From: Legionella shakespearei DSM 23087
GTDB lineage: Bacteria; Pseudomonadota; Gammaproteobacteria; Legionellales; Legionellaceae
Direction of reading: 5' to 3'
Assembly: GCF_000373765.1 (NCBI RefSeq)
Contig: NZ_KB892426.1
Coordinates: 1-64,000 of the forward strand
Length of the DNA: 64,000 nucleotides
Within the stretch, counting starts at the first letter, position 1. Every line of letters starts with the position of its first letter. The notes under the pieces are model-generated. The model made no database searches. It had not been told where the DNA came from and saw only the letters and a list, made by a program, of their open reading frames with translations. A program made the position numbers and the translations under genes. Positions 55,276-63,580 of this stretch are shown here, piece after piece.

Positions 55276-56967
55276 TTACAGAGATAAATTCAATCCTTCT
55301 TTCTTTTCATTTGAATTATCAATTGCCCTGTTATTATCAAACAAGCCATACCTTCTCTTTTTTAATGGCAATTCGTTCTGCGGGCGATCCGTTATCAATC
55401 CTGTCGGTACCGCGTTTTCCGCAGCGGCCTGAGCAGCAGTTTCATTATTAGCAACCGTACCGAACTTTCTCTTTTTAAATGGCAATTGCAGGTCTGAAGG
55501 AGGAGAAATAAGTTGTGCCGGTACAGGGGTTGCCCCAACGAGTTGAGCAACAATAAATTCGGTGCTTTTCAGTGAAGAACTGTAACCTGGTTTTAAGCGC
55601 CATTCGGGTTTGGAACCAAGATACGTCTTAAGATCAGCAGGTATATCGAATTTTCCTGATTTACCCACGTAAACTGCCATATAGCCGCCTGCCGCCAATG
55701 CATTCCTGGACTGTTCTGCCAGTTTATAAAGAAATCCATCCCTCCATTGAGAATAAGTCGGATATCGTTGATGTGACTGTCCTTGGCCTGAATATCTCTC
55801 CGTAGTGAAATAGGGTGGGGAGGTTAACATCAGGTCTTGTCTGAGATTATTGGGTTTCAATTGATCAGGGGTTAAATCCTCCATTGGTGCATTATAAACA
55901 ACAGCTCTGAAATCATGTGGTTTATAGCGCTCAATAATAGCTTGATAACCAGGATGCAGTAATGGATTCGGATCTGTTGCCGTGTAGGATTCAAGGTGAA
56001 CTGAATCCTGCATGCTGTCTGTTGCAGCGGTAGCTAATGCGCCTACCAACCTGTCTCCCCAGCCTGCGCACAGATCCAATACTCTTCTGATTTGAGCGTT
56101 GCTATTCTCTCCGCCTTCCGCTTGTGCGCGCTTTTGTATTTCCATTATCATGTGCGGGACGGTCAATGGCGTAAACTGTGAAACCCCTTCATGACTAAAT
56201 AATTGTTTGCGGAAATAATCTACTGACAACTCCAGAGTAGGTGATTTGCGTTTACGGTAATTTGTGATGTTAATTCTCAGTTCACTGGCTATCCTGCTGT
56301 GTATTGATATATCTGACCATTTCTCTACGATGGTCTTACGATTATCTCGCGCTGTATTGGCACGTAACTGGTGCATTTCATTGTCAGATACTATCTGCCC
56401 TTGCCCCATTCCGCCAAGGTTAACCATTTTAGTATTTTCTGCTCTGATTTCAGGGTTATTGCTTAGTTCATTGATTTTAGACATTAAAGCAAAAAAATCA
56501 CGTTCGCACTCTGCGTCTGTATAAGTTGCATAGGGAAAGGGAATATTGTCATATTTGATCTGTTGATATATCCGTAAACCTATGAGTTTACAGATAAGAA
56601 ATTCGGCACCATTCTTTTCTCGTTGATTGGGGAATAATTGTGAAACACGAGCAAGAATATCCTCTAAGTCATTATGTGAAACCATTTTGCCATCAGTAAG
56701 AAATGCATATCTGTCATTAATGAGAATATCCCGTATCAAATCTTGAAAACCCTGATTATCTCTTAGATCTTCAATTGTAAAGCAGAGGTTATCGTGCACA
56801 TCACCGAGTTTGGAAAACTTGCCAGTCACAGCCATTGTTCTACCAGGTGTGTATTCACTGATGACCTTATGTTCCGGATCAAAGAGCATCATTTCATCCG
56901 CGCTTAAAAAAGCCAGTAGATCGAATAAATGATCGAGTTTACCTGTGGATTTGAGATTATATTGCAT
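55276..56967 (-). CDS. DNA-methyltransferase-like protein with two basic C-terminal motifs
   Basis: The 563-aa protein has an N-terminal region of about 280 residues of unknown role. A SAM-dependent methyltransferase domain follows: VLDLCAGWGDRLVGAL is the SAM motif, and TSPPYF at residues 382-387 is motif IV of amino-methylating DNA methyltransferases. YPTYSQWRDGFLYKLAEQSR follows, as in phage-type N4/N6 enzymes. After it, a tail of about 90 residues carries two near-identical basic words, LPFKKRKFG (about 495) and LPLKKRRYG (about 535), resembling monopartite nuclear localisation signals. No restriction enzyme gene is nearby. The combination suggests a possible nucleomodulin. Secretion and nuclear entry are inference; an orphan bacterial methylase is the alternative. 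Confidence 0.72.
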   Translation of the reverse strand: MQYNLKSTGKLDHLFDLLAFLSADEMMLFDPEHKVISEYTPGRTMAVTGKFSKLGDVHDNLCFTIEDLRDNQGFQDLIRDILINDRYAFLTDGKMVSHNDLEDILARVSQLFPNQREKNGAEFLICKLIGLRIYQQIKYDNIPFPYATYTDAECERDFFALMSKINELSNNPEIRAENTKMVNLGGMGQGQIVSDNEMHQLRANTARDNRKTIVEKWSDISIHSRIASELRINITNYRKRKSPTLELSVDYFRKQLFSHEGVSQFTPLTVPHMIMEIQKRAQAEGGENSNAQIRRVLDLCAGWGDRLVGALATAATDSMQDSVHLESYTATDPNPLLHPGYQAIIERYKPHDFRAVVYNAPMEDLTPDQLKPNNLRQDLMLTSPPYFTTERYSGQGQSHQRYPTYSQWRDGFLYKLAEQSRNALAAGGYMAVYVGKSGKFDIPADLKTYLGSKPEWRLKPGYSSSLKSTEFIVAQLVGATPVPAQLISPPSDLQLPFKKRKFGTVANNETAAQAAAENAVPTGLITDRPQNELPLKKRRYGLFDNNRAIDNSNEKKEGLNLSL

Positions 56968-57142
56968 AATGATTCCTCAATGATTTCTGTTGGCAATTGT
57001 ATCATTATGGTAAATATTTTGTCAATTGATTGTTAATGAATCAGTATAATGCGAGGCTGATTGTAGCCCGGTTGCTCGCAACCGGGATAGGAGCTTGTAG
57101 TGAGAGTGGTACCGTGCAATCTCCTATTCTTCTACATCCCCC

Positions 57143-57255
57143 GATCTACGTCGTCCTGAGCGCGTCTTTTTGCGCGAAGGATCTCCAAATACTGGCACCA
57201 TGCCGCTTTCAGGAGATCCTTCGCGCAAAAAGACGCGCTCAGGACGACGTAAATC
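57143..57255. repeat. Family B palindromic element (copy B8)
   Basis: Arms GATCTACGTCGTCCTGAGCG ... and complement, with centre AAATACTGGCACCATGCCGC. A family C unit lies at 57062-57087. The element ends six bases before the stop codon of the LRR gene. Confidence 0.92.
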
Positions 57256-57261
57256 ATGCGT

Positions 57262-58761
57262 CTATGGAGTATTTTGGCATGACATATTTTGGCTTGTCAG
57301 TTCTCCTTCCTCTTCAGGGCTAGTCTCCTTGGGTGAAGAGAAAAAAGTATCTGCCAAATTCTTCACTGAAACTGTTTGTTGATTGGCTTCGGAGGGTTTC
57401 TCTAATTCATCATCCATATCTAAAAAAGCAGGATCAAATTCTAAGGGATCTAGTCCATCCAGGTGAGACTGGATTTTAATTTTGTAAATAATGTCTGATA
57501 TGCTGTCGAAATTATATTTGATATTGGCCTGAGTCAGGCTTTTATTATCCAGGATGGCATCACATACTTTTTTCAGTTGCGAAGGCGGGAGCTTTTGTAA
57601 CAAGCTGAATTCTTTTAATTGGCATTCCGGATCGCGGAACAGAGCACATAAGTGTTCAATCGTTTCATCCGAAGGCTGGTAACGGAACGTATGCGATATA
57701 GACAGCGCGCTAAATTGTTTTTTTGCATGCACCATGTCAATTATCGCCCGTAATCCATCATCCTCAATGTAGTTCCCATCGACAATTAATCGACTGATTT
57801 GGGTACTTCCTGCCAATGAGTGCGCTATGCGTATGGCATCAGGTGCCATATAGGCATTGCCATGCAGATCCAGTTCTGCAAGATTGGGTGCTGCGGCGAG
57901 ATAATTACATAACTCCGTACTGTTTAAGAAGCTTAAATTATTCTCAGCTAAAGTCAGTTTACGAAGTGCAGTGCACTCTTTAAGCGAGTCAAAAAGAGGG
58001 CTGCAGTCTATTTGTCCAAGGTTTGTCTGGGATAATGTCAAACGTTCGAGTTTTTTATTTCTTTTAAGGAGGGTATCTATTTTTTGAAAATCTTTTTCCT
58101 GGAACTTCATGTCTTCAATGACCAGGCTTTGCAGTGCATTGGTCTGTTGCAGCACGTTAAACACATCACGGCCAAATGCCATTCTTTGTAATTTGAGATG
58201 GGTCAGGGTTTGGTTGGCTCCCTTTTTCAACAAAGGCAGTTTTGCATTTTCTGCGACCATAAAATTCAAACTCAGCGAAGAGAGAGGGTAATTTTGAATG
58301 CATTTGGCAAATTTATAAACTTTCTTTTTATCAAGCGGAGTTTCAACTGGCATTAAATCGATGTTCAGGCCTTGCAGATGTGGTTTATTATCCACCATGG
58401 TCAGCATGGCTTCATAAATCAATTTATTAAATTTTTTAACCGACTTGTTACTGAAATAATTAATGATGCTTTCAAGAATATTTTCACTGCGTTCCAGATG
58501 AAGCTCGGTATGAAACGCTCTGAAGGTCAGATGGGTTAAGTGCTCTTTTTGTGAAATGACCTGGCTTAATGCCTGTAGCCCTAAAACATTTTCTTTAGTG
58601 ATAACCATGGATACGTCTATGGCATTTACATCTGTCCTTCGTAAATAGTCTGCTACGAATAACAGATCATCATATGTGAGTGAGCCAGTGCTGAGCTCAG
58701 CAAAACGAAATACTCCATTTTTTGTCGCTTGAAGGCATCGATCATAAGTTATAGTGCGCAT
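57262..58761 (-). CDS. Leucine-rich-repeat protein, candidate Dot/Icm effector
   Basis: The 499-aa protein contains ribonuclease-inhibitor-type LRRs at about residues 130-400, for example CTALRKLTLAENNLSFLNST, PNLAELDLHGNAYMAPDAIR and TQISRLIVDGNYIEDDGLRA. Such repeats are common in host-targeting proteins. The C-terminus has SSPKETSPEEEGELTSQ, a Glu-rich stretch placed like the E-block of Dot/Icm substrates. GGAG lies five bases before the ATG at 58761; a second ATG at 58764 is also possible. A family B palindrome abuts the 3' end. The host target is unknown. Confidence 0.75.
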   Translation of the reverse strand: MRTITYDRCLQATKNGVFRFAELSTGSLTYDDLLFVADYLRRTDVNAIDVSMVITKENVLGLQALSQVISQKEHLTHLTFRAFHTELHLERSENILESIINYFSNKSVKKFNKLIYEAMLTMVDNKPHLQGLNIDLMPVETPLDKKKVYKFAKCIQNYPLSSLSLNFMVAENAKLPLLKKGANQTLTHLKLQRMAFGRDVFNVLQQTNALQSLVIEDMKFQEKDFQKIDTLLKRNKKLERLTLSQTNLGQIDCSPLFDSLKECTALRKLTLAENNLSFLNSTELCNYLAAAPNLAELDLHGNAYMAPDAIRIAHSLAGSTQISRLIVDGNYIEDDGLRAIIDMVHAKKQFSALSISHTFRYQPSDETIEHLCALFRDPECQLKEFSLLQKLPPSQLKKVCDAILDNKSLTQANIKYNFDSISDIIYKIKIQSHLDGLDPLEFDPAFLDMDDELEKPSEANQQTVSVKNLADTFFSSPKETSPEEEGELTSQNMSCQNTP

Positions 58762-58893
58762 CATTACTCCTCAAATCCATTTGAACAATACCCTATCAAT
58801 CTAACACTGATCTGAGACGATTTGGAAGTAAATAGATCAGAAAATTTTATTTCGACACGGTCTATCCCTGGAGGTCTCTGCCATTAAGTTCTG

Positions 58894-58975
58894 CCGTCCC
58901 GCGGCTTGTCCGCGGGATCCAGGAATCTCACTCCGAACTTAGATCTCTGGATACCGCGGACAAGCCGCGGTACGG
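58894..58975. repeat. Family I palindromic repeat
   Basis: CCGTCCCGCGGCTTGTCCGC GGGATCCAG on the left is mirrored by CTGGATACCGCGGACAAGCC GCGGTACGG on the right. A related single word occurs at 55015. Confidence 0.85.
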
Positions 58976-59015
58976 TGGAGTAGCGCAGTGTCCCGGAGGC
59001 CTGGAAAGCAAGCGT

Positions 59016-59930
59016 TCACGCTTTGTATTGAGGAAACAGCGACTCGAACTCAAGAGAGCATCTTCTCCTTGTGTCAAATAATGAATACTTAGTATCACCC
59101 AACCCCAATTCCGTTTTAGAAAAGCCGTATTGCTTTAAAATAAAGGCCAGTGGAGACTGAGGAAGCATTTTTAACCCCGAATTTTTGAAACCGACAATTT
59201 CCTCATGAGTAGGGTATGTATTATAAGGATAAGTGCCAATTGATACCGGCTGAGGATTTAATTCTAAAGTTCCCTGCACCCGCTTTTCGAGGGTGTCTAA
59301 CACCATCTCCGCACCCTTAATCGCGTTAACGCAGGTGGATTCAAGAAGAGAGAGGCTATTATCTCTTGAAAAGGACATGGAAGTGACTACAGAGCCTGTA
59401 TCAATACCTTTATCAATCTGATGCAGGGTTAAGGTAGTCTGCGGCAAGCCTTGATTCATAGTCCGAAATAGTGGCATCACGCCGCGAAATTGCGGCAATG
59501 CTCCGGCATGCAGATTCCATAAGAATTTGTCCTGAAACAGACCTATAAAATCAGGTTTGAATATTTTCAGGAAGCGTACCGAGAGCGCGCCATGAAATTC
59601 CTCGCTTTTTATTTCATCTAAAAAAGAGGGGGTATTGAGATTATTCACTACCTTCCAGGATACATGATGTAAGCGAGACAAATGATAAGGTGAAACGCAC
59701 ATGGCATCTTCTACAAGCGGTCTTTTATCAAACCGTGCGTGTAATTCCGGCAAAATATCGCGTTCAAAATAATGGTACTGACGCAGCAAGGCACAACGCT
59801 TTGTAACCGGCGTACCTGTTGAGTAGATGTTGATTTGCCAATGTTCCGGCTTCAACTTCATAAAATGATTGAGCCATACCATGGTAGATAAATCATTGCC
59901 TGCAAAAAGAGCTATTTTAAAAGAGAACAA
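59016..59930 (-). CDS. Formyltransferase-fold protein
   Basis: A 304-aa protein with the formyl-transferase core: LWNLHAGALPQFRGVMPLFR holds the catalytic Asn and His (compare NxHxSLLPxxRG), and TLHQIDKGIDTGSVV holds the Asp. The region before the core (about residues 1-130) is only weakly like methionyl-tRNA formyltransferase. The C-terminal part (about 215-304) lacks the usual OB-fold sequence. Similar stand-alone enzymes formylate amino sugars or amino acids; the substrate here is unknown. No sugar-nucleotide genes are adjacent. Confidence 0.78.
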   Translation of the reverse strand: MFSFKIALFAGNDLSTMVWLNHFMKLKPEHWQINIYSTGTPVTKRCALLRQYHYFERDILPELHARFDKRPLVEDAMCVSPYHLSRLHHVSWKVVNNLNTPSFLDEIKSEEFHGALSVRFLKIFKPDFIGLFQDKFLWNLHAGALPQFRGVMPLFRTMNQGLPQTTLTLHQIDKGIDTGSVVTSMSFSRDNSLSLLESTCVNAIKGAEMVLDTLEKRVQGTLELNPQPVSIGTYPYNTYPTHEEIVGFKNSGLKMLPQSPLAFILKQYGFSKTELGLGDTKYSLFDTRRRCSLEFESLFPQYKA

Positions 59931-60027
59931 AGGTACTCGTATAAATGGATAAGTGTTTTCTCATTTTACATTTTTATAGTGCCAATATACATACTTGACG
60001 TCAAATTTGAATAATAAAGGAACTTCT

Positions 60028-60130
60028 TGAGCATGCACGATCCGTTCGTGCTGAGGAGGACGGAAGCATTGGCACAGATTTTTGCCCTGATGTATGCTTC
60101 GAGACGGGGTTCCCACCCTGAGTGCTCCTC
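60028..60130. repeat. Family G variant
   Basis: GATCCGTTCGTGCTGAGGAG ... GGCACAGATTTTTGCCC ... CTTCGAGACGGGG. It resembles the central part of family G; a related copy in a mixed arrangement occurs at about 60405-60590 (CTCCTCAGCACGAACGG ... CCGTTCGTGCTGAGGAG). Confidence 0.65.
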
Positions 60131-60171
60131 TCATAATTTTAATCTCGTAAAAAGATGTAAATAAACAGGAT

Positions 60172-60372
60172 GATCATCGCAAGTAGCCCCTCCACCTCCG
60201 GGGGAGGGTGCCCGACAGGGTGGGTGGGGGGATCAAAAAGAGAACTTATTTAAGGTAAAAAGGTCTAAAACAACATGGTCTATTTGATAGAAACTCCTTT
60301 TTTGATCCCCCCATCCGCCCTGTCGGGCACCTTCCCCCGGAGAGGGGAAGGCGATCCTGCATAGTTCTGAGT
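60172..60372. repeat. Family F palindromic repeat (copy F3), inserted within a G-type repeat
   Basis: GTAGCCCCTCCACCTCCGGG ... GGTGGGGGGATCAAAAA and TTTTGATCCCCCCATCCGCC ... GGAGAGGGGAAGGCGAT. G-type words lie on both sides (60028-60130 and 60405-60590), suggesting F3 sits inside a G element. The 675-bp gap from 59931 to 60605 holds only these repeats. Confidence 0.85.
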
Positions 60373-60605
60373 GGTACTCAATATGAGAGGATCACTCAGG
60401 GTTCCCACCCCTCCTCAGCACGAACGGTCCGGTGGGTGGGATGAGATAATAAAACCCTTATTTTCGAGTGAACATCAGTTCTGAATAAAACCGTAACTTT
60501 TTTCGCCCTCGCACAATCCGTTCGTGCTGAGGAGGCGCGTCTTTTTGCGCCGTCTCGAAGCACTGGCACAGATTTTTTGTCTTGCCGTGAGCATAACAAC
60601 AGCAG

Positions 60606-60899
60606 CTATTTCCCCCAGAAAAATTCTTTGAACAGCACAAAATCGGCAAGCAAACTGTAGAGAGGATATTTAAAAGTCGCAGGCCTATTCTTTTCATAAA
60701 CAAAATGACCAACCCAGGCGAAGCCATAGCCAAACACGGGGGCTAGTATCAGCCACCAGAAGTTTTGGGTCACCAAAAAGAGAAACAGGCTGATAATCAC
60801 CAGAGAAGTACCAATGACATGCAGCCTTATGCAAACAGGATTGCGGTGCTGTGACAAATAAAAAGAGTAAAATTCTTTAAAGTTTTTAAACTCATTCAT
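60606..60899 (-). CDS. Mpo1-like (DUF962) membrane protein
   Basis: A 97-aa protein with two to three membrane segments. The conserved blocks are FYSFYLSQHRNPVCIRLHVI near the N-terminus and FAWVGHFVYEKNRPATFKYP LYSLLADF after the segments. The His residues are the likely iron ligands. Yeast Mpo1 of this family is a dioxygenase acting in fatty-acid alpha-oxidation; the bacterial role is not established. It lies 13 bp after the next upstream gene on the same strand, so it is probably co-transcribed. Confidence 0.85.
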   Translation of the reverse strand: MNEFKNFKEFYSFYLSQHRNPVCIRLHVIGTSLVIISLFLFLVTQNFWWLILAPVFGYGFAWVGHFVYEKNRPATFKYPLYSLLADFVLFKEFFWGK

Positions 60900-60912
60900 G
60901 TCCTCTGTGCTC

Positions 60913-61950
60913 CTATTCCATACTGTCTCTGTTTTGTAACAGATCTTGCAAAGGCTGTGGCAGTATCGAGCGGATTTTATGGGTTAACCAGGCTTCATTT
61001 TTTTGCCATAAAATACCCAGATAAATAATACCAAAACCTATAGCGGTTAAAGCAACCGGGAAGAAATAGCTTGATGCAAAAACTTTAAACGCCAGATGAC
61101 CCAGATAAAAACAAGAGCCTAAAGCACCAAAAATAACAAATACTTTTCTGCTCAAAAGAACCCCAACCAGGATCATGACCAGGTTAATACACAGATAGAA
61201 AAACTTGGATAACTCGCTGTCTGAATTTTGTGACGACATGCCACCCCAAAATGCCATTACTCCAAAGATGTAAAGCCAAAAGGCATAATCTGCTGAATTA
61301 CTGGAACGTACATCAACCCAAAAGGCAATGAGCACAGTGATTAATCCAAAATACATAGACACTATAGCGCCCAGTTCATAACTATAATGGCCATCACCTA
61401 TCATATAAGCCAGATCCATAGACATATACCACAAGGTTACAGCAATAGGCATAATCATAAATGGGTAACGATAAATCCAGGCTAAAATGATACCGACTAT
61501 CAGTGTCCCAAACTCCATGAAAATCCAGTGCCATTTTATATAAGTGTGATAGTTTTGATAGACCGTATTGTCTGGCCACCAGCCCATGCCTTGTTGAAAT
61601 CCATAAATCGCCAAAGGGGTAAGGCAAATTACAAAAGTGGCACAGATACCCGCAGGGATGATGTATCCCTTTTGATCTAGTTGATGACTCAGACCAAGGC
61701 CAAGAATTCCATAGGCCACAGAAAGAAATAATATCCCCCAACCGCCATACATTTCCCAACCCAGGTTCATAAACAAAGTCATTGCACCAATGGCTACCAG
61801 GCCGCCGAAATAATACAGCACATTGGTCAGATTGAATCCCGGCTCCTGTCCGGGCTCGTTTTTTAAAAACTGAATAAGATTATTGGCTTGCTCTTCGGTA
61901 ATAATGTGTTCTGCAACCGCTTTATCCATCATGGCACGAGAAAATTTCAT
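60913..61950 (-). CDS. Polytopic membrane protein, DUF2157-like
   Basis: A 345-aa protein. A short soluble N-terminus (FSRAMMDKAVAEHIITEEQA NNLIQFLKN) resembles the head of DUF2157-type proteins. About ten membrane segments follow. Start 61950 is preferred: GGAG lies five bases upstream, and the next ATG (61953) is too close to it. The longer frame to 62037 adds an unlikely basic leader. Function unknown. Confidence 0.75.
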   Translation of the reverse strand: MKFSRAMMDKAVAEHIITEEQANNLIQFLKNEPGQEPGFNLTNVLYYFGGLVAIGAMTLFMNLGWEMYGGWGILFLSVAYGILGLGLSHQLDQKGYIIPAGICATFVICLTPLAIYGFQQGMGWWPDNTVYQNYHTYIKWHWIFMEFGTLIVGIILAWIYRYPFMIMPIAVTLWYMSMDLAYMIGDGHYSYELGAIVSMYFGLITVLIAFWVDVRSSNSADYAFWLYIFGVMAFWGGMSSQNSDSELSKFFYLCINLVMILVGVLLSRKVFVIFGALGSCFYLGHLAFKVFASSYFFPVALTAIGFGIIYLGILWQKNEAWLTHKIRSILPQPLQDLLQNRDSME

Positions 61951-62041
61951 CATAACTCCGGACGGGTTCTTAATATGAGTATAGTCGAGCTGAGGAAGCT
62001 TGTATTTGAGGGGCTTTCTTCCTGAGCGGCACTGCAATTAA

Positions 62042-62230
62042 GTTAACGTGAGTTTCGGATAAGAAAGTTTTTTGAGCTAGTGTTTACTTCGATCCGTTCG
62101 GGCTGAGGAAGCGCGATAGCGCTGTCTCGAAGCCTTGGCACGGTGCTAAGATTTCGAGACGAGGCTACCGCCTCTCCTCAGCCCGAACGGCAGCGAAGTA
62201 ACGACTGGATAAATCAATCGCTTATTCCTG
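62042..62230. repeat. Family G palindromic repeat (second full copy)
   Basis: GTTAACGTGAGTTTCGGATA AG at the left tip, then CGTTCGGGCTGAGGAAGCGC and CTTCGAAGC-like centre words, and the complementary CTCAGCCCGAACGG ... GTAACGACTGGATAAA on the right. It closely matches the 25.7-kb copy. It fills the gap between the DUF2157-like gene and the permease stop. Confidence 0.85.
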
Positions 62231-62254
62231 GCGGATCCCCCGGCACTATCAACT

Positions 62255-63580
62255 CTACGTTGTTACTTCCGTAACCCTTCTCTGCCCCCATAACGGAATC
62301 AAGGTCATAGCCAATAAAAACAAACCACCCCACAGGGCATAAGCTACCTTGGATTCAAATTGTAAGGAAGGTGGAGGCGTCAAACTCACTAATAATGCAA
62401 CCATAACACCAAACACGCCAAGTCCCGATGGAATTAATATCTTGACTCGCGTTGAAAGGGTGCTCGACCATACCAGTTTAATTGCACTGATAAAGAGCAA
62501 AAGATACATCAATAAATTAATTTGGGTGGCGGCATTAAGCATGATCCAGTAAGACGCATTGATGGTTGGGATGATCAAAAACAAAGTACTGATTACTGAC
62601 ACGCAAATTGCCTGCAAAACCAGCAGTCTGGCTGGAGCTTTATTCTTATTGAGTCGGGTCAGGCTTACATCAATAAACCCTTCACCAGCAGCAAAACCAA
62701 GCCCTTTAATTGGGGCGATAAGCCAATTATTCGCAGCACCTATGCAACCAATGGCAATGAGTCCATTAATAATAAACGCAAAATGTTCGCAATGCATTTT
62801 TGTAAAAAACAGTTGGATTAATTGCGGAATACTGCTAATAAAACTTAAATGCTGAGGCGGAATAATCATGGCCAGAATGATAGAACCAAACAACATGGAA
62901 AAAAATATTAAAAAGACAGAAATAATAACCGCCTTGGCAAAAGCCCCCGGCTGACTCTCTTCAGCATGCACCGCTGCCAGTTCTATCCCGCAAAAAGACA
63001 GGATAATTGCTGTCAGAGAAGTCCAGGAATAAGAGGAAGCCTGAGGAAGAATGGTTTGATTGTCTGTTGTCTGGGTAAGCCACCAATAAAATCCCATCAC
63101 TATAATAATAGTGAAAGGGACTAATAATCCGGTAATAGAGCAAAAGGAATTAAAGCGGCTGGAAAGCTGAATTCCTTTCAAATTGATCCAGGTTAACCCC
63201 CAGATTAAAGTCAGGATAATAGTAAAAAGCCACAGTTTATTTTCAGCCAGGGCAGGCGAGATGCTGTATAAAAGGGTGCCTGCAATAAAGCTTAGTAAGG
63301 TTGGATAAATCAATACATTTTGTACGCATTGAAACCATATGGCCATAAAGGCTGAATTCTTCCCCATTCCTTTTTTTACCCAGCCATAAACTCCTTGTTG
63401 CGATTGACTGGAAAACCAGATCGAAACAATGGCGCAGGGCAAAAGGAAAAAAATCAGGGCGAGGCTAAAATAATGAAACAACTGACTGCCAGCCAAAGCT
63501 GCTGCCGGCAAATTACGTATGCTGTCTACGGAGCAGACAGTAATCAGGGTTAGGCTAAATACCGATAAATATTTTCTCAT
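62255..63580 (-). CDS. APC-family amino-acid permease, second copy
   Basis: A 441-aa permease with about 12 membrane segments. It is related to the one at 19.2 kb: VFSLTLITVCSVDSIRNLP at the start, SQQGVYGWVKKGMGKNSAF, and ELAAVHAEESQPGAFAKAV in the central loop. Its ATG directly follows the stop codon of the dimethylargininase gene (TAA at 63581-63583 abuts ATG 63580), so the two are one operon. The pairing suggests a substrate such as citrulline, arginine or a methylated arginine; this is inference. Confidence 0.85.
   Translation of the reverse strand: MRKYLSVFSLTLITVCSVDSIRNLPAAALAGSQLFHYFSLALIFFLLPCAIVSIWFSSQSQQGVYGWVKKGMGKNSAFMAIWFQCVQNVLIYPTLLSFIAGTLLYSISPALAENKLWLFTIILTLIWGLTWINLKGIQLSSRFNSFCSITGLLVPFTIIIVMGFYWWLTQTTDNQTILPQASSYSWTSLTAIILSFCGIELAAVHAEESQPGAFAKAVIISVFLIFFSMLFGSIILAMIIPPQHLSFISSIPQLIQLFFTKMHCEHFAFIINGLIAIGCIGAANNWLIAPIKGLGFAAGEGFIDVSLTRLNKNKAPARLLVLQAICVSVISTLFLIIPTINASYWIMLNAATQINLLMYLLLFISAIKLVWSSTLSTRVKILIPSGLGVFGVMVALLVSLTPPPSLQFESKVAYALWGGLFLLAMTLIPLWGQRRVTEVTT

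Noticed and set aside
54831-55451. 206-codon plus-strand frame
   Set aside because: It runs through A5, B7 and the antisense of the methyltransferase gene; composition is that of repeats.
41770-57255. Family B repeats as insertion sequences with transposase
   Set aside because: No reading frame inside or near any copy resembles a transposase; they can only be called non-autonomous or REP-like.
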